Positions 29,249 through 39,938 of a stretch of 64,000 nt of DNA are shown one piece after another (position 1 is the first letter of the stretch; every line of letters starts with the position of its first letter). This DNA comes from Methylacidimicrobium fagopyrum (lineage in GTDB: Bacteria; Verrucomicrobiota; Verrucomicrobiia; Limisphaerales; UBA11358), in contig JAMFSJ010000036.1 in assembly GCA_026225255.1 (NCBI GenBank), positions 1 to 64,000 on the forward strand, in the 5' to 3' direction. The translations under genes and the position numbers were made by a program. Below the pieces are notes generated by a model that saw nothing but the letters and a program-made list of their open reading frames with translations, searched no databases and was not told the origin of the DNA.

Positions 29249-30208
29249 ATGAAAAACTTGATCAAACCTGAACGACTTAATCTGGGCGACACCATCGGCA
29301 TCATCGCGCCCGCGAGCGCGCCGCCAGATCCGAAAGCGGTGGATCGCGCAGTGACGGTGTTGGAAAAATTTGGTTTCAAAGCGAAGCTCAGCGCGAATGT
29401 TCGGGCGCGCAAAGGTTATCTCGCCGGCGATGATCGCGACCGCGCGGCGGATGTGATGGCGATGTTTGCGGACCCGGAAGTAAAGGCGATCATCTGCCTT
29501 CGCGGCGGCTACGGCGCGGCGCGGATTTTGGATTTGCTGGATTACAAAATCATTCGCCGCCACGCAAAATTGTTTGTCGGCTACAGCGACATCACCGCTT
29601 TGCACAGCGCGTTTCAACTCAAAGCAGGATTAATTTCCGTGCACGCGCCGATGTTGAATTCCGGTCTGGCGGCGGACGATTTGCCGGAATTTACGCGCGC
29701 GGCTTTTTTGCGCACGGTGATGGAAGCGAAGGCGGCGGGCAGCATTTGCGCGGGTTATGATAAAAAAGATATTTCCACGCTGCATTGCGGCGTGGCGGAA
29801 GGCCGTTTGATCGGCGGCAATTTATCGGTGCTGTGCGCGTCCATCGGCACGCCGTTTCAACCCCAGTTCAAGGGACGGATTTTATTTTTGGAAGACGTCG
29901 GCGAACGTCCGTATCGGTTGGACCGCATGCTGACGCAATTGTTGAGCGCGGGAATTTTGCAACAAGTCGCGGGCGTGGCGATTGGCGTAAACAGTGATTG
30001 TGAGGAGAAAAAAAGCCCGCCCTCGGGCGAATACACGCAATCCGCGGCGGACGTGATCGCAGAACGGTTATCGTCGCTGAAAGTGCCGGTGGTGACAGGC
30101 CTGCCGTTCGGGCATGTGGAATTGAACGCGGCATTGCCGGTCGGCGCGAAGGTGAGACTAGACGGCGATAATGGCGATTTGATCATCACGGAAGCGGCGG
30201 TGACGTAA
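29249..30208 (+). CDS. ldcA: LD-carboxypeptidase (peptidase S66)
   Basis: LNLGDTIGIIAPASAP...ICLRGGYGAARILDLLDYKII..KLFVGYSDITALH...GRLIGGNLSVL. Confidence 0.93.
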   Translation: MKNLIKPERLNLGDTIGIIAPASAPPDPKAVDRAVTVLEKFGFKAKLSANVRARKGYLAGDDRDRAADVMAMFADPEVKAIICLRGGYGAARILDLLDYKIIRRHAKLFVGYSDITALHSAFQLKAGLISVHAPMLNSGLAADDLPEFTRAAFLRTVMEAKAAGSICAGYDKKDISTLHCGVAEGRLIGGNLSVLCASIGTPFQPQFKGRILFLEDVGERPYRLDRMLTQLLSAGILQQVAGVAIGVNSDCEEKKSPPSGEYTQSAADVIAERLSSLKVPVVTGLPFGHVELNAALPVGAKVRLDGDNGDLIITEAAVT

Positions 30209-30216
30209 ACCTCCAA

Positions 30217-30239
30217 GCCAGCGTCTGGCTCGGCGCTCC
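30217..30239. repeat. Dispersed palindromic intergenic repeat (GGAGCGCCGA family), degenerate copy 3
   Basis: gccagcgtctggctcggcgctcc. Confidence 0.5.
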
Positions 30240-30244
30240 CTCCG

Positions 30245-32959
30245 TCATTTTCCCAACGCACCCATCCGCCGCAAACGCAAAGTGGGTTCGCCGCGCGTTC
30301 GGGATGCGGCTAAATCGATTTCAAATTCGGCGACCCAATCGTTGTCTTCTTTCGGGTCGAGCAACATCTGTTGCACGCGCCAGAATTTTTTATCCTCGGA
30401 TGGCACGACGTAAGTATGACGGGCGTTGCGCGCTTCAGGATCAAGTCGCAACCGTTCGTGGCCAACCTCAAAATCTTCCATCAGCTTATCTAGCCGATCC
30501 AGCGTCCACGGCAAACCATCATCGTCCAGCGGTGAATCCAGATTCGTGATGGCCGTTTCGTAATCAGCCACAACTAAGCCGCGCAGGAAAATAAAAATCC
30601 GGTTGCGAATGCTCGCAGTGAATGCCTTCGTGTCGCGTGTGATGTCGCGATCCGCTTCCTCGGCGCCGGGCGGACGTAATTCCTTGGTCTCGGCGCGTTG
30701 GTAATTCGGGTCGCGCAACTTTTCCCATTCATCGAGCAGACTGGAATCCACCTGCCGGATCATCGTGCCGAGATACAGTTCCATTTCGCGCACTTGTTCG
30801 TTCTTGGCCGCGTCCGGCACCGTTTGCGTCAGCACTTTGAAAACACTGTTCAGATGCCGCAGCAACACCCCTTCGCCACGCTGCAATTCGTAGAGTTTGA
30901 TGTAATCGGCAAACGAACGAAATTCCTCGAACATCTCGCGCACGATGGATTTCGGGTGGATGTTTTCCTGGCCGACCCACGGATGACGCGCGGCAAATTC
31001 GTTGAACGTGGAATAAATAAATTCGCGATTCGGCTTGGGATGCTCAAGCTTCTCAAGTTCCTCCATGCGTTGGTCGTATTCGATGCCCGCCATTTTCATC
31101 TCGGCCATTTTCTGATCCTTCACGCGGTCGAGCTGTTTGCGCAAAATGATCGCCGGATCTTCAAGGATGGATTCCACCAGCGTCAGCAACACGAGCGCGT
31201 AATCCGGTGCCGCCATATCCATCAACGGCAACGTTTCGAGCAGATACAACGACAACACTTGGTTCATCGAAAAATCTTCCTGCAAGGTGATGTTCACGCG
31301 AACTTTCTGCTCGCCCGCAAACTGATTACTCTGGGTGGCACAGGCCTCCGGCCGGTCGTTTTGGGCGTCCCGCCCAAAACCGTTTGGTGGCAAGGATGGA
31401 TTTTGGTTTGCGTTCACCAATAAACTATCAACGCCACCAACGAAATCCGGCGAGACGCCGGCTTTGACGGGCGGGACGCCCATGCCACCACGCGGATGAA
31501 TAAACTCCACGATCTTGCGATCTAGCAATGAACGGAATAATTGCCACGCGCGTTGTGTGTGCGCTTTCTTTGCCTTGGGTGTTTCGTGCGAATCGCGGAT
31601 GAGTTGCCGCATCGCCGCGCAACCATCGCCTTTGCGCCCGAGCACATTCAGCAACATCGCGTGCGTCACTTGAAACCGGGAGATCAATTTTTCCGGCGAC
31701 GCAGCGATGAGGCGCACGTAAGTATTCTTGTCCCAATTGACGAAATTTTTCTCCGGCGGCTGACGTTTGACAGATTTTTTCCCGGCCTTTTCCGCGAGCT
31801 TGAGATTTTCGATCACATGTTCCGGCGCCTGCGCGACCACCCAGCCTTGATCATCAAAACCCTTGCGTCCGGCGCGACCGCTGATCTGATGAAAATCCCG
31901 CGCACTCAAGATGCCGGTCTTTTGGCCATCGAACTTGCAGAGCCGCGTGAACAACACCGTGCGAATCGGAACGTTGATGCCGACGCCGAGCGTATCCGTG
32001 CCGCAGATGACCTTCAGCAAACCTTTTTGCGCGAGCTGTTCGACGAGGATGCGATATTTCGGCAACAGCCCCGCGTGATGCAAACCGATGCCGTGGCGCA
32101 ACCACTTTTTTATATCCGGACCATATGGACTGCTGAATTTAAATCCTTCGATCACGTTCGCAATTGCCGCTTTTTCTTCGCGCGTGCACACATTGATGCT
32201 CGTAAAATCTTGCGCACTTTCCGCCGCTTCCAGTTGCGTGAAATGCACGACATACACCGGTGCGCGACCGCCGGCGACGAGACTTTCCAACGTCTTCGCC
32301 AATGGCAATTCTGAATATTCATGCGCGAGCGGCACCGGTCGGTCCGTCGAAGAAACCGTCACCGTTGGCCGGCCGTTGAGCCGCGTGAGTTCCGTTTCAA
32401 AAAACGCCGTGTCGCCGAGCGTGGCCGACATCAACAGAAAGCGCGTCTGCGGCAACGTCAACAACGGCACTTGCCACGCCACGCCGCGTTCGCGATCGGC
32501 GTAGTAATGAAATTCGTCCATTACCACGTCGTGCACGTTCGCCGCTGCGCCTTCGCGCAAGGCGATGTTCGCCAGAATCTCTGCCGTGCAGCATAGAATC
32601 GGCGCATCGTGATTCACCGTCGCATCGCCGGTGCTGAGGCCGACATTGTCCGGCCCGAACTCGCGGCAGAATGCCATGAACTTCTCGTTCACCAACGCCT
32701 TGATCGGACAGGTGTAAATCGAGCGTCGCCCTTTCGCGATCGCCTGAAAATGCAGGGCGGTCGCGACCATGGATTTACCTGAACCGGTCGGCGTATTGAG
32801 GATGACGTTCTTGTCGTCGAACAATTCGAGGATGGCGGATTCCTGCGCGGGATAGAGCTGAAGTTTGCGGCCCGTCGTGTAATCAAGAAAGCGTTCGAGC
32901 AACAGATCATTGCTCGGCGTCGCGTCCTTCGGAATCAGATCATAAAGCGTGGCGGCCAC
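30245..32959 (-). CDS. DEAD/DEAH-box (Ski2-like) helicase with DUF3516-type C-terminus, carrying an in-frame palindromic insert
   Basis: [20 protein letters not shown] (Walker A), [16 protein letters not shown] (DEFH), [18 protein letters not shown]. Confidence 0.93.
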   Translation of the reverse strand: MAATLYDLIPKDATPSNDLLLERFLDYTTGRKLQLYPAQESAILELFDDKNVILNTPTGSGKSMVATALHFQAIAKGRRSIYTCPIKALVNEKFMAFCREFGPDNVGLSTGDATVNHDAPILCCTAEILANIALREGAAANVHDVVMDEFHYYADRERGVAWQVPLLTLPQTRFLLMSATLGDTAFFETELTRLNGRPTVTVSSTDRPVPLAHEYSELPLAKTLESLVAGGRAPVYVVHFTQLEAAESAQDFTSINVCTREEKAAIANVIEGFKFSSPYGPDIKKWLRHGIGLHHAGLLPKYRILVEQLAQKGLLKVICGTDTLGVGINVPIRTVLFTRLCKFDGQKTGILSARDFHQISGRAGRKGFDDQGWVVAQAPEHVIENLKLAEKAGKKSVKRQPPEKNFVNWDKNTYVRLIAASPEKLISRFQVTHAMLLNVLGRKGDGCAAMRQLIRDSHETPKAKKAHTQRAWQLFRSLLDRKIVEFIHPRGGMGVPPVKAGVSPDFVGGVDSLLVNANQNPSLPPNGFGRDAQNDRPEACATQSNQFAGEQKVRVNITLQEDFSMNQVLSLYLLETLPLMDMAAPDYALVLLTLVESILEDPAIILRKQLDRVKDQKMAEMKMAGIEYDQRMEELEKLEHPKPNREFIYSTFNEFAARHPWVGQENIHPKSIVREMFEEFRSFADYIKLYELQRGEGVLLRHLNSVFKVLTQTVPDAAKNEQVREMELYLGTMIRQVDSSLLDEWEKLRDPNYQRAETKELRPPGAEEADRDITRDTKAFTASIRNRIFIFLRGLVVADYETAITNLDSPLDDDGLPWTLDRLDKLMEDFEVGHERLRLDPEARNARHTYVVPSEDKKFWRVQQMLLDPKEDNDWVAEFEIDLAASRTRGEPTLRLRRMGALGK
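31334..31489 (-). repeat. 156-bp palindromic element inserted in frame in the helicase CDS (copy A)
   Basis: Sense strand ggtggcatgggcgtcccgcccgtc...ggtttTGGGCGGGACGCCCAaaacg...ggcctgtgccacc; encodes [17 protein letters not shown]...[19 protein letters not shown]. Confidence 0.92.
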
Positions 32960-33022
32960 AGGATGCGAACATTACGATTTATCGCCGCAACGAAGCAAGG
33001 CTGACCGGTGGCAATTCAGTCA

Positions 33023-34357
33023 CTATTGCTTTAAACGGAAAAACAAATTCCCGGTTGTGGAGGCAGCACTGAAGCTTTTGATCGTCCCATTATCCACGAT
33101 GCCTGCGCTGGTCAACCAATTGGTGGTCGCCAGATTAGTGTTTTCCTGCAAGGTCCAGTTCGCCCAAACCGATGGCCAGGAGACGGCAACGGTGTTACCG
33201 GAACGTTTAATACTCAGTGCGTATATCTGAGTGTTGAGAAATATCGACAAGTCGCTATCAAATAAATTCACACTGATTAAATCCTGGCTACCGTCATGAT
33301 TTAAATCCGCTGCCACCACCTCGACCGGATAATATCCGGCGCTGATCGTCGAGTTGGAACTGAAAATACCGCCGCCATTATTGGTAAAAATCGTCAGCGA
33401 ATTTCCATTGTTGTTGGCACTGATCAAATCCACTTTGCCATCGCCATTCAGATCAGCCGCCGCGCCCCAAGTGACTTGGGTGCCGGCATTCAGCAATGCA
33501 TTGGAAGTGAAAATTCCGGAACCGTTATTCTTCAGGACGATCAGTCCGAGCGAATAATAACTGGCCACAATTAGCGCCGGCTTGCCGCTGCCATCAATGT
33601 CCGCCGCGACGACCGATTCTGTGCCGGAACCCGCGGAATAGATGGTGGCGTTCGAGGAAAAAATACCGCCGCCGTTGTTCGTCAAAATGGTAAGTGTGTT
33701 GTCGTTTTTATTGACACAGATCAAGCTTGGATGGCCACTCGCATTGATATCGGCAACCGCAACGGAATAGGGTTGGCTACCGACAACATAAGTCGCATTC
33801 GAACCAAAGAGGCCGCCGCCGTTATTGGTCAGGATGGTAAGCGTGTTGTCATCGCGATTGGCGCAGATCAAATCCAGATTACTGTCACCATTGATATCCG
33901 CTGCCATGACGTAGCGAGGATAAAGGCCCACGTTATAAGTGGCGTTGGAGCCAAAAACACCGTTGCCATTATTGGTCAAAACTGAAAGCGAATTGCCGTT
34001 GGCATTGGCACAGATTACCGCTGGTTTTCCGCCTGACTTGATGACCGCCGTGGTGACCCAATACGGCGTATTGCCAACCTTGTAACTGGCTGGACTGGCA
34101 GTGAAGTGGCCATCACCGCTATTCGTAAAAACTTCCACCGCGCTCTGGCTGACGTTCGGCGCGATCAAATCCAATTTCCCATCACCATTAACATCTGCGA
34201 TAGCTACGGAATTGGGGCCACTACTAATGCCAGGGCTAAGCAGCAACGCCGGAGCAAAATTCGGATGTGCAAAAATAGAATCCATACTCACGAGCAGTAG
34301 CGTCGTTGCCAACGCAATAATCAACGGTAGAAAATAAAGGGTGCGGGATGCCTTCAT
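33023..34357 (-). CDS. Secreted FG-GAP/VCBS-repeat protein
   Basis: Repeated VAADINGDSNLDLICANRDDNTLTILTNNGGGLFGSNATY units, N-terminal signal sequence. Confidence 0.9.
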   Translation of the reverse strand: MKASRTLYFLPLIIALATTLLLVSMDSIFAHPNFAPALLLSPGISSGPNSVAIADVNGDGKLDLIAPNVSQSAVEVFTNSGDGHFTASPASYKVGNTPYWVTTAVIKSGGKPAVICANANGNSLSVLTNNGNGVFGSNATYNVGLYPRYVMAADINGDSNLDLICANRDDNTLTILTNNGGGLFGSNATYVVGSQPYSVAVADINASGHPSLICVNKNDNTLTILTNNGGGIFSSNATIYSAGSGTESVVAADIDGSGKPALIVASYYSLGLIVLKNNGSGIFTSNALLNAGTQVTWGAAADLNGDGKVDLISANNNGNSLTIFTNNGGGIFSSNSTISAGYYPVEVVAADLNHDGSQDLISVNLFDSDLSIFLNTQIYALSIKRSGNTVAVSWPSVWANWTLQENTNLATTNWLTSAGIVDNGTIKSFSAASTTGNLFFRLKQ

Positions 34358-34490
34358 CGATTGATAGTAATCTTATCTTACTGGGGCACAACCAATTACG
34401 GAAAGAGCGATTTTAAAATTCGGCCCTGCCCATCACGCTGTTAGCTCGCACCATTGATTTCACCCGCCGCCCGTTTATCCTGCGCGCCGC

Positions 34491-37400
34491 ATGTTTATCA
34501 TCGGGCAACGTTGGATCAGCGAATCAGAACCGGAACTCGGCTTGGGCACCATCGCGCACACGGGCGACGGACGCGTGCAAGTCACGTTTGCGGCGGCGAG
34601 TGAGACGCGCATCTATGCCGTGGATCAGGCACCGTTGAAGCGTGTGCGCTTTCGCGTCGGTGAAAAAATCCGCGCGCAAGCCGGTTCGGAGTTCATCGTC
34701 AAAGAAGTGATCGAGCAACATGGCTTGTTGACTTACGTCGGTGAAAAAGAGCGATTGCCCGAAACGGAATTGAGCGACCGCGTCAATCTCCAAGGCCCGC
34801 AAGCGCGTTTATTGGCGGGGCGATTTGACACGTCAGCGGCATTCACATTGCGGCGACGTTCGCTGAAATTGCTGCATCGTTCGCGGCAATCGCCAGTGCG
34901 CGGATTTGTGGGCGGACGCATTGACCTGATTCCGCATCAACTTTACATCGCCCAAGAAGTCGCCAATCGTCACGCGCCACGCGTGATGCTTTCGGATGAA
35001 GTCGGGCTCGGCAAAACTATTGAAGCATGCCTGATTCTGCATCGGCTGCTATTGAGCGGACGCGCGAATCGCATTTTGGTGCTCGTGCCGGAATCGCTCG
35101 TGCATCAGTGGTTCGCGGAAATGCTGCGTCGCTTCAACGTGTGGCTACATATTTTTGACGCGGAACGTTGCGCCGCCATCGAAGCCGGTGAACCAGGCGC
35201 CAATCCGTTTCTCGACGATCAGCTCGTGCTGACGAGTATTGATTTTCTCGCTGCCGATCCGCGTCGCGCCGAGCAAGCGGTCGCCGCCGGTTGGGATGTG
35301 CTCGTCGTCGATGAAGCGCATCATCTCGCGTGGTCCGAGACTGCGCCGAGTCGCGAGTATCAAGTCGTAGAAGAACTCAGTCGCCAATCGGAAGGGCTTT
35401 TATTGCTCACCGCCACGCCGGAACAGCTCGGCGTCGAAAGTCATTTTGCACGTCTGCGTTTACTTGATCCGGATCGTTATCGCGATCTGGCCACGTTTCA
35501 AGCCGAGTCGAAGGATTATAAAACCACGGCGGAAGTTGCCGAGAAATTACGGGGTGAAAAAGCGCTCGCGAAAAAGGACATTACCTCATTGCGTCGTTTG
35601 TTTGTGAATGAGACTCAACTCGATCAACGCCTCGCCGACATTGAACAAAACAATGTCGAAGCACGGGCGGCCATGTTGGAAGATTTGCTGGATTTGCATG
35701 GGCCGGGCCGCGTGCTCTTTCGCAACACGCGCGCCGGCATGAAAGGTTTTCCCAAGCGGACTTTGAAGTTGGCCAAGCTGGAACCGAGCGTGGAAGCCGA
35801 GCAATGGCTGGAACACGTCTCCAATGAATTTGCTGAAGATGCGGGCGATATTTTGATAAGCCTGGGTGGCACGGGCGTCTCGCCCGTTAAATCCGGCGTC
35901 TCGCCGGATTTCGTTTTGGATAAAAAAAATTCTTTGGCACCAGCGAACCAAAACCTAGCTACATCGCCAAACGGTTTTGGGCGGGACGCCCAAAACGACA
36001 GGCCAGAGGCCTGTGCCACCCAGGCCAGCGTCACCGCACGACGCAGTTTACTAACTTCAACCGGCCTCACCAGCGATCCGCGGGTGCTGTGGCTCGTAAA
36101 ATTATTGCAACAACTCGAACCGCAAAAAGTATTGTTGATCGGACGGACGATTGAAAAAGCGGAAGCCATTGATGCGGCATTACGCCGTCACTTGGATATC
36201 AAAACCGGGATCTTTCACGAAGGGCTCACGCTCTTGCAACGCGATCGCAATGCCGCGTGGTTCGCGGAACCGGATGGCGCGCGATTGTTGATCTGCTCCG
36301 AGATCGGCAGTGAAGGACGCAATTTTCAATTCGCGCATCATCTCGTGCTATTCGATCTGCCATTGAATCCTGAGCTGCTGGAACAGCGCATCGGGAGGCT
36401 CGATCGCATCGGCCAGACGGAAAATATCCAGATCCATGTGCCGTATCTCGCGCACAGTCCGCAGGAAGTTTTGGCGCGTTGGTATCACGAAGGCTTGAAC
36501 GCGTTCGAAAGTAATCTCGAATGCGGTAACGAATTGCTATGCGAGTTCGGTCGCGCCGTGCACGATCTCGCGTTGAAATTTTCCGTGGCGGATCGTGCCG
36601 CCGCCGAAGCGGAATTGTCCGCGCTTTTGAAGAAAACTTCGGTCGCACGGCTGGCGATGCGCAAACGGCTGGAGCAAGGACGCGACCGTTTATTGGAAAT
36701 GAATTCGTTCCGCCCCGCGACCGCGCAACGCGTCATCCAGCAGATTCAGGAACAGGAACGGCAACCGGATTTGGAAGCGTATCTGCTCGATGTGTTCGAT
36801 CATTTTGGCGTGCACATTGAAGAGCTTGCGCCGCACACCTGGCAATTAAATCCGCACGGCATCGTCACCGATTCGTTTCCCGCGATGCCCGCCGAAGGCA
36901 TGATCGCCACGTGCGATCGCCGTCGCGCACTCAGCCGCGAAGACGTGGGTTTTCTCACGTGGGATCATCCGATGGTCACGGGCGCAATGGAATTATTGCT
37001 CGGCGCTGAAACCGGCAACTGCGCCTTCGCGGTGCTGCCAACGGCGAACGACCGCACGATGTTGTTGGAACTGATTTTTGTGTTGGAAACCATCGCCGCG
37101 CCGCGCTTGCACGCAGATCGTTTTCTGCCTCCAACGCCGGTGCGCGTGATTATCAGCCACAAGCTCGCGAACGTAACCGCCGAGTTTAGCGACAACGCGT
37201 GGGAACAGAAACTGGAGAAAGGTTTAGCGCACAAATTGCTGGAAAACGCCGACATCGCCACGCGTAAATTGCCCGCGATGTTTCAAGCCGCCACCACCAT
37301 CGCCGAAACTCAAGCGACGACTTTGCGCGAGTCGGCGCTGAAAGAAATGAATCATCTACTCGGTCGCGAAGTGCAACGTCTGCAAACGTTGCGGCAAGTG

Positions 37401-37538
37401 AATGATCATATTCGTCCGCAGGAAATTGAGTTGGCGCAGGCGCAGCAGGACGCGTTGACCGCCGCGATCCAACAATCGCGTTTGCGGTTGGATGCGGCAC
37501 GTCTCATTTGGCGCGGGCCGCAAGAAACCTTGCGGTGA
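34491..37538 (+). CDS. rapA: RapA-like SNF2-family RNA polymerase-associated ATPase, carrying an in-frame palindromic insert
   Basis: LSDEVGLGKTIEACLILHRLLLSGRANRILVLVPESLVHQWFAEM; DVLVVDEAHHLAW; HHLVLFDLPLNPELLEQRIGRLDRIGQ. Confidence 0.93.
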   Translation: MFIIGQRWISESEPELGLGTIAHTGDGRVQVTFAAASETRIYAVDQAPLKRVRFRVGEKIRAQAGSEFIVKEVIEQHGLLTYVGEKERLPETELSDRVNLQGPQARLLAGRFDTSAAFTLRRRSLKLLHRSRQSPVRGFVGGRIDLIPHQLYIAQEVANRHAPRVMLSDEVGLGKTIEACLILHRLLLSGRANRILVLVPESLVHQWFAEMLRRFNVWLHIFDAERCAAIEAGEPGANPFLDDQLVLTSIDFLAADPRRAEQAVAAGWDVLVVDEAHHLAWSETAPSREYQVVEELSRQSEGLLLLTATPEQLGVESHFARLRLLDPDRYRDLATFQAESKDYKTTAEVAEKLRGEKALAKKDITSLRRLFVNETQLDQRLADIEQNNVEARAAMLEDLLDLHGPGRVLFRNTRAGMKGFPKRTLKLAKLEPSVEAEQWLEHVSNEFAEDAGDILISLGGTGVSPVKSGVSPDFVLDKKNSLAPANQNLATSPNGFGRDAQNDRPEACATQASVTARRSLLTSTGLTSDPRVLWLVKLLQQLEPQKVLLIGRTIEKAEAIDAALRRHLDIKTGIFHEGLTLLQRDRNAAWFAEPDGARLLICSEIGSEGRNFQFAHHLVLFDLPLNPELLEQRIGRLDRIGQTENIQIHVPYLAHSPQEVLARWYHEGLNAFESNLECGNELLCEFGRAVHDLALKFSVADRAAAEAELSALLKKTSVARLAMRKRLEQGRDRLLEMNSFRPATAQRVIQQIQEQERQPDLEAYLLDVFDHFGVHIEELAPHTWQLNPHGIVTDSFPAMPAEGMIATCDRRRALSREDVGFLTWDHPMVTGAMELLLGAETGNCAFAVLPTANDRTMLLELIFVLETIAAPRLHADRFLPPTPVRVIISHKLANVTAEFSDNAWEQKLEKGLAHKLLENADIATRKLPAMFQAATTIAETQATTLRESALKEMNHLLGREVQRLQTLRQVNDHIRPQEIELAQAQQDALTAAIQQSRLRLDAARLIWRGPQETLR
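35865..36020 (+). repeat. 156-bp palindromic element inserted in frame in the rapA-like CDS (copy B)
   Basis: ggtggcacgggcgtctcgcccgtt...cggttttgggcgggacgcccaaaacgacaggccagaggcctgtgccacc; encodes GGTGVSPVKSGVSPDFV...[19 protein letters not shown]. Confidence 0.92.
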
Positions 37539-37543
37539 ACTGG

Positions 37544-37617
37544 TTGGAGCGCCGAGCATGGCTCGGCTTTATATGAACGTCAAAATCCTTCGAGCCGATC
37601 AGGAGATCGGCGCTCCG
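37544..37617. repeat. Dispersed palindromic intergenic repeat (GGAGCGCCGA family), copy 4
   Basis: ggagcgccgagcatggctcggc...cgagccgatcaggagatcggcgctcc. Confidence 0.75.
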
Positions 37618-37622
37618 ACGGG

Positions 37623-39467
37623 CTATTCCTTCGTCAGCACTTTTTCGAGCAACTGATTGAGGCGCGTCAGCATGGCGCGCGGATCTTCGAGTTGGCCAGC
37701 GGCGACACGCGCGTTATCGAGAATTTGCTCGGCGACACTCGTTGCCAGGGCCGCATCTTTTTGGCGCATAGCGTCGAGGCGGGCCATGATCGGATGCGCG
37801 GGATTGATCTCAAAATCATGTTTGGTCGCGGGCATTTCCGGGCCGTCCTGCTTCATCGCTTGCATCATGCGCCGCATGCTCGCGGTCATGAATTTATCCG
37901 CGTCCACGATCACCGCCGGGCTTTCCACAAGCCGTTGCGAAACGCGCACTTCGCTGACTTTGTCCCCGAGCGTTTCCTTGAGCCATTGGGCGAGTGTTTT
38001 CGCGGCGTCTTCAGACAATGCGCTGTCTTTCTTGGCGCTCAAATTCAAGTCCGCCTTCTCGGCGAGGCGCAGCGATTTACCTTCAAATTCACGCAGATGT
38101 TCCATGACGAATTCGTCCCACGCATCGTAAAGGAACAGCACTTCCAATTTTCGTTCGCGGAACACTTCGAAATACGGGCTCGCCTCCGCCGCCGCGCGAT
38201 TCGCCGCGAGCAGACAATAAATTTCCTTCTGCTCCGCCGCCATCCGCTTCACATAATCCGCCAGCGACGTGCGCTTGCCCGCGTCGAGCGACGACGATTC
38301 GAAGCGCAGCAGTTTGCCGAGCGCTTCTTTGTGCGTGAAATCCGTGACGATGCCTTCTTTCAGGAAGCGTTGATATTCGTTGTAAAATTTATCGTAAGCC
38401 TCGGCTTCCTTTTCCGATTGTTCATCGAGAAATTTCAGGAAACGGCTCGTCAGCACCTTGTTCAACTTTTGCATCAACGACGTGTCTTGCATCGTTTCGC
38501 GCGAAATGTTGAGCGGCAAATCTTCGCTGTCCACCACGCCTTTGAGAAACCGCAGCCATTCGGGAAACAAGCCTTTGGCCTTCGCTTGAATCAGCACTTT
38601 GCGACAATACAAATTCACTTCGGACTCGATGCGACCCATGCCGAGCGTTTCAAAATTGCGCGATGGCACGAACAGCAGCGACTGAATCGCCAGCGGCGCG
38701 TCGGCGTTAAAATGTAAACGGAACAGCGGCGCGTCGTGGTCGTGGCCGATGAACGTGTAAAACTCGTTGTATTCCTCCGGCTTGATTTCGTTTTTATTCC
38801 GCGCCCAAATCGCCTGCACCGTGTTCAGCCGCTTGGTGTTCAGCTCGATCGGGAACGGCACGAAACTCGAGTAACGTTCGATGATGCGTTCGACGGTGCT
38901 TTCCTGCGCAAAATCCTTAGCATCGTCTTTCAATTCTAGCGTGATTTTTGTGCCGCGCGGCAGATCGGCCGCGGGCGCCAATTCGTAACCGCCCATGCCT
39001 TCGCTCGTCCATTGCCAACCGGATTCTTCGGTCGCGAACGAACGGCTCAACACCGTGACGCGTTTCGCGACCATGAATGAGGAATAAAATCCAACGCCAA
39101 ATTGTCCGATCAAACCGACGTCCGGTTTTTTCTCTTCGCTCAACTGCTTGAGAAAAGCCTTCGTGCCGGAGTGCGCAATCGTGCCGAGATTTTCCACGAG
39201 CTCGGCATGCGTCATGCCCAGGCCGGTGTCGGTGATCGTGATCGTGCCCGCCTTTTCGTCCGTGACGATGGTGATCGTCGGCGCAATCTCTGATTGATAA
39301 ACCGGCGTGCCGGCGGATTGGTTGAAGCGCAATTTTTCGCACGCGTCCGCTGCGTTAGAAATCAGTTCGCGCACGAAGATTTCTTTGTCCGTGTAAAGCG
39401 AGTGAATGACGATATTCAGCAGTTGCTGGATCTCGGCTTGAAAATGATGCGTTTCGGTCTGTGCCAT
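37623..39467 (-). CDS. htpG: Molecular chaperone HtpG (Hsp90)
   Basis: ETHHFQAEIQQLLNIVIHSLYTDKEIFVRELISNAADACEKLRF...DTGLGMTHAELVENLGTIAHSGTKAF; start reset to MAQTETH. Confidence 0.97.
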   Translation of the reverse strand: MAQTETHHFQAEIQQLLNIVIHSLYTDKEIFVRELISNAADACEKLRFNQSAGTPVYQSEIAPTITIVTDEKAGTITITDTGLGMTHAELVENLGTIAHSGTKAFLKQLSEEKKPDVGLIGQFGVGFYSSFMVAKRVTVLSRSFATEESGWQWTSEGMGGYELAPAADLPRGTKITLELKDDAKDFAQESTVERIIERYSSFVPFPIELNTKRLNTVQAIWARNKNEIKPEEYNEFYTFIGHDHDAPLFRLHFNADAPLAIQSLLFVPSRNFETLGMGRIESEVNLYCRKVLIQAKAKGLFPEWLRFLKGVVDSEDLPLNISRETMQDTSLMQKLNKVLTSRFLKFLDEQSEKEAEAYDKFYNEYQRFLKEGIVTDFTHKEALGKLLRFESSSLDAGKRTSLADYVKRMAAEQKEIYCLLAANRAAAEASPYFEVFRERKLEVLFLYDAWDEFVMEHLREFEGKSLRLAEKADLNLSAKKDSALSEDAAKTLAQWLKETLGDKVSEVRVSQRLVESPAVIVDADKFMTASMRRMMQAMKQDGPEMPATKHDFEINPAHPIMARLDAMRQKDAALATSVAEQILDNARVAAGQLEDPRAMLTRLNQLLEKVLTKE

Positions 39468-39938
39468 AAATAGGGGCTGCTTTATTAAACAACGCACTGA
39501 CAAACGTCAAGGTTTGGAAATATCCCACCACGCGCATGACGGGTTCGACGCGCCGACGTTTCCAGTTTTCCCCGCACGGTTTTGCTTATCTGTCCAGAGA
39601 CATAAAATTTCCGGCGGTGACTTTGCGACCGCGAAAAAACGGCATAGTGACTGCTGAAACATAGCGAAATGTTTTTCCCAAATGTCATTCCCCAGTGTCA
39701 GCGGCGGAACGCGAATTTCCCATTGTCCCCTGTATTAATCGCGCAACGCGCAAACCTGGCGGATGAAATCCGGCTTATGAATCGGTTAAGCGTCACGGGG
39801 AAAACAGTATCAAAACGAGACAATGCATGGACGCATCTAAGGCATTAATGACTTTATATCAAAGACTTGCGGCTGTAGCGGCGGACGGTTTTGGGCGCAC
39901 CGTTGCCAGCTCAACCCGACCCGAATGATTAAATCTAT

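Noticed and set aside
28790-29617. 275-aa minus-strand ORF spanning the beta-lactamase-like and ldcA genes
   Set aside because: Overlaps two well-supported CDSs on the opposite strand; no family similarity recognised.
33240-34220. Periodic repeats considered as a DNA repeat array
   Set aside because: Explained by FG-GAP/VCBS protein repeats in the minus-strand CDS.
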